This document shows positions 13,847-17,880 of a stretch of 17,880 bases of DNA, piece after piece. The position numbers and the translations under genes were made by a program. The DNA lies in assembly GCA_934678915.1 (NCBI GenBank), contig CAKUSF010000035.1, positions 1-17,880 on the forward strand. Reading direction: 5' to 3'. Under the pieces are notes generated by a model. That model searched no databases, was not told the origin of the DNA, and worked only from the letters and a program-made list of their open reading frames with translations. Position 1 is the stretch's first letter. Every line of letters begins with the position of its first letter. The DNA comes from an uncultured Bacteroidales bacterium (GTDB taxonomy: Bacteria; Bacteroidota; Bacteroidia; Bacteroidales; UBA932).

Positions 13847-15856
13847 TTACTTTATGCAGCATGATCCGCAGATGTCACCACCGTGGGTACTCCATCCGGA
13901 TGCTCTTTGGCCTCCGACATACTTGCCGACCATCAAGCCGTTGCCCGTGCCTTTAGCGCTACCGATGAAGGCGGAGTAAAGTACACCGTCAAGGAAGTTG
14001 TTGCCTCCCATCTGCTTTTGGTTGTCATCACCAGCGTTCTCTGTCCATGATTCCTTTACAGTTCCATCACTATTGAATATGTAGGATGTGTTTCCGACTT
14101 GTCCGGAAGTGATGTAGAAGTGGTTCTCTGTGTCCACACAAGGGTGGGAGAAGTTGAAGGCATTAGACTTACCGCCACCACTAAGGACATGCTCATAGCT
14201 CCAGATCACCTTAGTCAGATCCTTGTCGATGTTATAGACGTGATTGTCCTTGCAGCCGACGAAGACTGTGCCGTTAGGAGCCACGACAGGCTCGTAAGGA
14301 TTGTTTCCAGCGAACACGAAATTGTCCACAATGATTTCCTTTTTGGCGAGATCCACGGAACTGAGTCCAGCTGCCACAGGGACATACATAGTGTTCTTGT
14401 CAGCTGCCACTGCAAAGCCAGAGATTCCAACCATTTTAGCACTCATTTTCAACGTCTTAATAACCTTTCCATCCGCGATGTTAAGGAAAGCGATCGATGC
14501 TCCGGCACCGGCCACCAATTCACCACCGTTCACGAGAAGACCGGCCACAGCTGTTCCTACTGCCTGCTGCCATTTCTTCGTACCGGAAGCAGCATCGATG
14601 GCGAACACATTTCCGGCTGCGTCACCGATATATACTTCCGTACCAGCAGCGTTGACAGCTGGAGCAGCACTCTTCAGCGAACCGGCCTCTGTGAATTTCC
14701 ACTTGAGCTGCCCGTCAGCCGAAACGGCATAGAACTGCCCGGATGACGTGGTGCCGTAATAGATGTCACCAGTAACAGGATTGACCGTCAAAGGATTATA
14801 GCTTGCCGAGTTAACCTCTGGGACATATTTCCACTTAAGATTGCCTGTGATGACATCGAAGGCATAAAGAACAGCTTTCTTGTTGAATGTCACATTGTAA
14901 ACAGTCTTTCCGTCAGGCGAGAAGACAGGACAGCTGCCCTTGAATCCTTCGTAAGCGGTTCCGACCATCTCCCAGTCGTTGAAGAACACCACGTACTGAC
15001 GGATCTCAACCTCAAGGGTCCAAGTCTTGATCTTGCCTTTTATCTCCGCGCTCAGAGTAACTTTCTGAGCCCCGGCAGCAGTAAAGCCCTTGGAAACCTC
15101 AACACCTTCAAGAACTTTTCCGTCAGGGAATGTCCACTTGACATTCGTGGCGTTAGGATAGCCCTCGGTGTTGAATGTAAACTTGATAGGCTGATTTACC
15201 GCAGCTGTGGTCCTGTCAATTGTGTAAGGAATCGCCAAAGTCGGCATGGCCTTGATTTGAGCAGGGTCAGAAACTCCTTTAGGATAGTTGGCGACAAGGG
15301 TGAAAGTGTAGTTCTTGTCGTTAGTCAGACCTGTCACATCGTAACTTTCCTTGTCAGCCTCAACTTCGGCTTTTTGTACATCACTCTCAGCACCTTCCAT
15401 GAACCAAGTCAAAGTGTAGGAAGTCAGCAGCTGTGAAGGGCGAGTCCATGTCAATGAAACAGTAGCATCTGAAGCGTCCGCGTCCAGATCCGTAACCGGA
15501 AGCCTTGCGGTAGTAGGCTTGGCCGCAGCCTTTACAGCGTTGGAGATCAGATCTCCATAAACAGCCTGAACAGAGAACTCATAGTTCTCACCGTTGACAA
15601 GGTCTGCTACAGTGTAGTTCTGGACATTGGTACGGACTGTCTGTTCCGAACCCTTCGTGTAGGTGATGATGTACTCTGTAGGATTCCATCCGTCTGGGAC
15701 AGACCACGACAACTGCACCTCCTCATCACCTGGAACCGCCTTTAAATCAGTCACCTGATGACGTGGTCCTCCTGTCTGTGGAATATCCTCCTGCCAGCAA
15801 GAGCCAAGCGTCAGGCAGGCGACAGCCACCATGATGCAATATACTATTCTTTTCAT
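13847..15856 (-). CDS. Surface lipoprotein with FN3, PKD and PQQ-like propeller domains
   Basis: A 669-residue lipoprotein with a clean lipobox LGSC (Cys20) followed by WQED, which suggests surface display. Two fibronectin type III domains (about 33-114 and 118-205, each with a VTDL start and LSW or LTW core) lead to a PKD-like domain (about 210-287, VKWTFPDGKVLEG) and a PQQ-type beta-propeller (about 290-665) with repeats such as GNLKWKYVPEV, GQLKWKFTEAG and GTKKWQQAVGT. Such propellers are often scaffolds or ligand binders without PQQ. The chain ends in GDICGSCCIK, three cysteines within the last seven residues. It lies 36 bases after susD, the usual place of a surface-binding partner of SusCD. 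The ligand is unknown; neighbours suggest a glycerophosphodiester-bearing compound. Confidence 0.85.
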   Translation of the reverse strand: MKRIVYCIMVAVACLTLGSCWQEDIPQTGGPRHQVTDLKAVPGDEEVQLSWSVPDGWNPTEYIITYTKGSEQTVRTNVQNYTVADLVNGENYEFSVQAVYGDLISNAVKAAAKPTTARLPVTDLDADASDATVSLTWTRPSQLLTSYTLTWFMEGAESDVQKAEVEADKESYDVTGLTNDKNYTFTLVANYPKGVSDPAQIKAMPTLAIPYTIDRTTAAVNQPIKFTFNTEGYPNATNVKWTFPDGKVLEGVEVSKGFTAAGAQKVTLSAEIKGKIKTWTLEVEIRQYVVFFNDWEMVGTAYEGFKGSCPVFSPDGKTVYNVTFNKKAVLYAFDVITGNLKWKYVPEVNSASYNPLTVNPVTGDIYYGTTSSGQFYAVSADGQLKWKFTEAGSLKSAAPAVNAAGTEVYIGDAAGNVFAIDAASGTKKWQQAVGTAVAGLLVNGGELVAGAGASIAFLNIADGKVIKTLKMSAKMVGISGFAVAADKNTMYVPVAAGLSSVDLAKKEIIVDNFVFAGNNPYEPVVAPNGTVFVGCKDNHVYNIDKDLTKVIWSYEHVLSGGGKSNAFNFSHPCVDTENHFYITSGQVGNTSYIFNSDGTVKESWTENAGDDNQKQMGGNNFLDGVLYSAFIGSAKGTGNGLMVGKYVGGQRASGWSTHGGDICGSCCIK

Positions 15857-15892
15857 TTCTTATCTATGTTTATCAATATCTTAGTGTTATCA

Positions 15893-17284
15893 TCAGAATC
15901 CTGGATTCTGCCAAAGGATGGACTTGTCATTCACAATCTCAATCTGGTCTTGAGGAATCGGGAACAACAGATTATGAGAGTCAAGAGAGTAGCCGAGATC
16001 CTTGAAATAATCCACAGCAAGTCCGAGCCGCACAAGGTCAAACCACCTCTGTCCTTCAAGAGCAAACTCCCTGCCTCTTTCAGCTGCGAGTTCCTTGATG
16101 AACACATCCTTGCCTGAGACCTCAGCCTCAGTCAATTCAGGGAGACCCGCACGTGTACGTGTCTTGTTGAGATACCCAAGGGCATCGGAAATCTTCCCCT
16201 GCTGCCCCAATGCCTCTGCGTACATAAGAACCACATCAGCATACCTGAGGAATGGGAAATCATTCCCTACCTGAGTGGTGTAAATGGCATCATAGGTGTC
16301 CATGTACTTGTTAATTGCATACAGTTTCCCAGGGGTGATTTCCTGATAGTCATTTATCAGGGTGAACCTGTTGTCATCATCCGAATAGACAGACTTGAAA
16401 ACAGCCGTAGGATTAATCCTGAATTTCGGGTCAGCATCACCTGAGCTGAACCAGTAGCCGTGACCGTTATCGTTGGTCTTGTTGTAATATAGGGCGAATA
16501 TGATCTCCTTGTTCATCTTGTTGGCCACATCGAAAGCAGCGGTCGTTGTGGACATTAGGCCATAGTTCGCGTCCTTCATCGCTTCCTCAAGCACTGTCTG
16601 AGCCTCGGAATATTTTCCAAAAGTCAAATAGACCTTGCCAAGAAGAGCCTGCGCAGCAATCTTTGTGACCCTCGCGACCTCAGCCGAACGTTTTGCTGGA
16701 AGCAGAGCTATTGCCTCATTAAGATCCTCGACAAGCAGGTTATACATTTCCTCATCCGTGCATCTTGGGATAGTCTTGGCCTGAGCCGGTGTCACAACGG
16801 TACGTGTCACAGGCACAACTCCGAAGACTCTATAAAGGCTAAAGTACCACCACGATCTCATGAACAGGCACTCGCCACGATATTTGTCTCCGTTTGCAAG
16901 GGTTTTTCCATCCATGTGGTCAAGAACATCATTGCAACGGTATATTCCATTGTACCAAGCATTCCAGATGTTCTTGAGGATTCCATTGTTGGACCTCTCC
17001 TGGAAATGGTCAAAGTCATATCTGTCCTGGGTGGAGACGGCCATGGACGTCAACACACACTCATCACTTCTGTAGGCCAGTTCAGTGAGGAAAAATCCCA
17101 TTTGAGTCTTAAGCTTGTCGTAGCAGCAATAGACTCCCTGGTTGAAATCATCATCGGTCTTGTAATAATTGCCTTCAGTCACGGTGTTCGCCGGATACTG
17201 CTCGAAGAAACTATCGCTGCAGGAAGCTAGGCTAAACGCTGCAAGGCCGATCAAAGCTGATTTTATGATATTCTTCATATTCAT
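15893..17284 (-). CDS. SusD/RagB-family outer-membrane nutrient-binding lipoprotein
   Basis: A 463-residue SusD-like lipoprotein, the lid that delivers substrate to the SusC channel. The lipobox is LASC (Cys22), followed by SDSFFEQYP, the usual family start. The helical tetratricopeptide scaffold is seen in RGECLFMRSWWYFSLYRVFG, VTKIAAQALLGKVYLTFGKY and FPFLRYADVVLMYAEAL. The family's RGREFALEGQRWFDLVRLG and the terminal LWQNPGF are present. It is somewhat shorter than the common 500-600 residues. The ATG at 17284 shares its first base with the last base of the susC stop (TAATG), so translation is coupled; an ATG two codons later is also possible. The ligand cannot be read from the sequence. 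Confidence 0.96.
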   Translation of the reverse strand: MNMKNIIKSALIGLAAFSLASCSDSFFEQYPANTVTEGNYYKTDDDFNQGVYCCYDKLKTQMGFFLTELAYRSDECVLTSMAVSTQDRYDFDHFQERSNNGILKNIWNAWYNGIYRCNDVLDHMDGKTLANGDKYRGECLFMRSWWYFSLYRVFGVVPVTRTVVTPAQAKTIPRCTDEEMYNLLVEDLNEAIALLPAKRSAEVARVTKIAAQALLGKVYLTFGKYSEAQTVLEEAMKDANYGLMSTTTAAFDVANKMNKEIIFALYYNKTNDNGHGYWFSSGDADPKFRINPTAVFKSVYSDDDNRFTLINDYQEITPGKLYAINKYMDTYDAIYTTQVGNDFPFLRYADVVLMYAEALGQQGKISDALGYLNKTRTRAGLPELTEAEVSGKDVFIKELAAERGREFALEGQRWFDLVRLGLAVDYFKDLGYSLDSHNLLFPIPQDQIEIVNDKSILWQNPGF

Positions 17285-17880
17285 TACAAATTAAAGTTGA
17301 CACCTACGCTGAAGGTCCTTGAAAGAGGGTATGAGCAATAGTCCTCGCCTGGGCTGAGGGCATTGGAAGATCTCTTGTTGACCTCTGGGTTATAGCCTGA
17401 ATAATGGGTCAGGGTGAATAGGTTAGTGCCCTGAATGTAAAACCTCATCTTTGAGATGGTGGTGCCACGGAACCATTTGTCCGGCAATGTGTAGCCAAGC
17501 GAGAGGTTCTGGAGCCTGAGGTAGGATCCGTCCTCAAGATGGAAGGTGGATGTGCAGGAGCCGTTGTTTCCGGAGGATTTTCTGGTAGCTCTGTTGAGAT
17601 TGCCGTAAGGGAACCTATTCAGAGACTCCTTCATCATGTTCGAAGACGCCTCCATATTCAGAAGGTAACGCCTCTCAAGATTCAGGATCTCGTTGCCATA
17701 GACTCCCTGGAAGTTCGCTGACAGGTCAAGTCCCTTCCAGCCGAGCTGGACACCGAATCCATAGTAGAAATCAGGCATATAGTTGCCGACAATCACACGG
17801 TCTGTGTCCTTGTCGAGCTTGCCGTCACCGTTGGCGTCCACAAAGCGGAAATCTCCGACTACGGTCGTCTCGAAATGAGG
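17284..17880 (-). CDS. SusC/RagA-family TonB-dependent transporter, C-terminal part
   Basis: About 198 residues of the C-terminus; the gene runs off the right edge of the window. The frame stays open to position 17880. Typical SusC features are GDFRFVDANGDGKLDKDTDRV, GNYMPDFYYGFGVQLGWKGLDLSANFQGVYGNEI split by the usual strand pattern, then SYLRLQNLSLGYTLP, MRFYIQGTNLFTLTHYSGYNPEV and the final strand YPLSRTFSVGVNFNL ending in an aromatic-rich residue pattern for barrel assembly. These are the last strands of a 22-strand barrel that imports substrates using TonB energy. The stop overlaps the susD start by one base. The N-terminal plug, TonB box and any sigma-interacting domain are outside the window. 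Confidence 0.96.
   Translation of the reverse strand, partial: PHFETTVVGDFRFVDANGDGKLDKDTDRVIVGNYMPDFYYGFGVQLGWKGLDLSANFQGVYGNEILNLERRYLLNMEASSNMMKESLNRFPYGNLNRATRKSSGNNGSCTSTFHLEDGSYLRLQNLSLGYTLPDKWFRGTTISKMRFYIQGTNLFTLTHYSGYNPEVNKRSSNALSPGEDYCSYPLSRTFSVGVNFNL

Noticed and set aside
14099..14746. Plus-strand open frame of 215 codons opposite the FN3-PQQ lipoprotein gene
   Set aside because: The minus-strand gene has a lipobox and clear domains over its full length; the plus frame has none.

Overview
The window looks like a chromosomal segment of a Bacteroidota species, most likely from the order Bacteroidales. The evidence is a SusC/SusD pair, Bacteroidota-type promoters (TTG, 19-20 bases, TAnnTTTG), mostly missing Shine-Dalgarno sequences, lipoproteins with acidic residues after the lipidated cysteine, and a DUF6528-like propeller. 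Nearly all real genes are on the minus strand, so the reading order of the operons is right to left. The genus cannot be told from the sequence alone.

Positions 1-8995 hold a type I restriction-modification locus. A predicted promoter (8966-8995) drives hsdR, hsdM, an inserted AlbA_2/ATPase-like gene and a full-length hsdS (2945 down to 1782). Beyond hsdS lies a scrapyard of specificity-subunit pieces. These are a C-terminal remnant (1484-1789, plus strand) that converges on hsdS, a start-less C-terminal half gene (101-658, minus strand), and a last stub (about 58-108, plus strand) that converges on that half gene. Both convergent pairs overlap by exactly 8 bases inside the same near-palindrome, about 1.68 kb apart. 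A toxin-antitoxin pair (DinJ/RelB-like antitoxin and PIN-domain toxin, 773-1472) sits between the fragments. Base composition drops sharply at the hsdM/AlbA_2 border, so the specificity end of the locus seems to have a different history from the hsdR-hsdM end.

Positions 9052-17880 hold a second minus-strand unit that looks like one operon: SusC (only its C-terminus is in the window), SusD, an FN3-PKD-PQQ-propeller lipoprotein, a fimbrillin-like/DUF6528-propeller lipoprotein, an ECF sigma factor, a lipoprotein glycerophosphodiester phosphodiesterase (GDPD) and an organophosphate:phosphate antiporter-family transporter. It ends in a clear intrinsic terminator. The proposed pathway is capture of a glycerophosphodiester-containing substrate at the cell surface by the SusCD complex and the two propeller lipoproteins, periplasmic hydrolysis by the GDPD, and import of the phosphorylated product, probably glycerol-3-phosphate, by the transporter. 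The sigma factor, which has no anti-sigma gene in view, could make the operon self-activating. A 13-bp hairpin that pairs properly only in minus-strand RNA separates the two lipoprotein genes.

The parts most worth a second look are the duplicated convergent hsdS ends around the toxin-antitoxin pair, the extra gene inside the hsd operon, and the self-contained SusCD-GDPD-antiporter operon with its internal sigma factor and RNA hairpin. No recombinase, tRNA, rRNA, CRISPR array or insertion sequence was seen.
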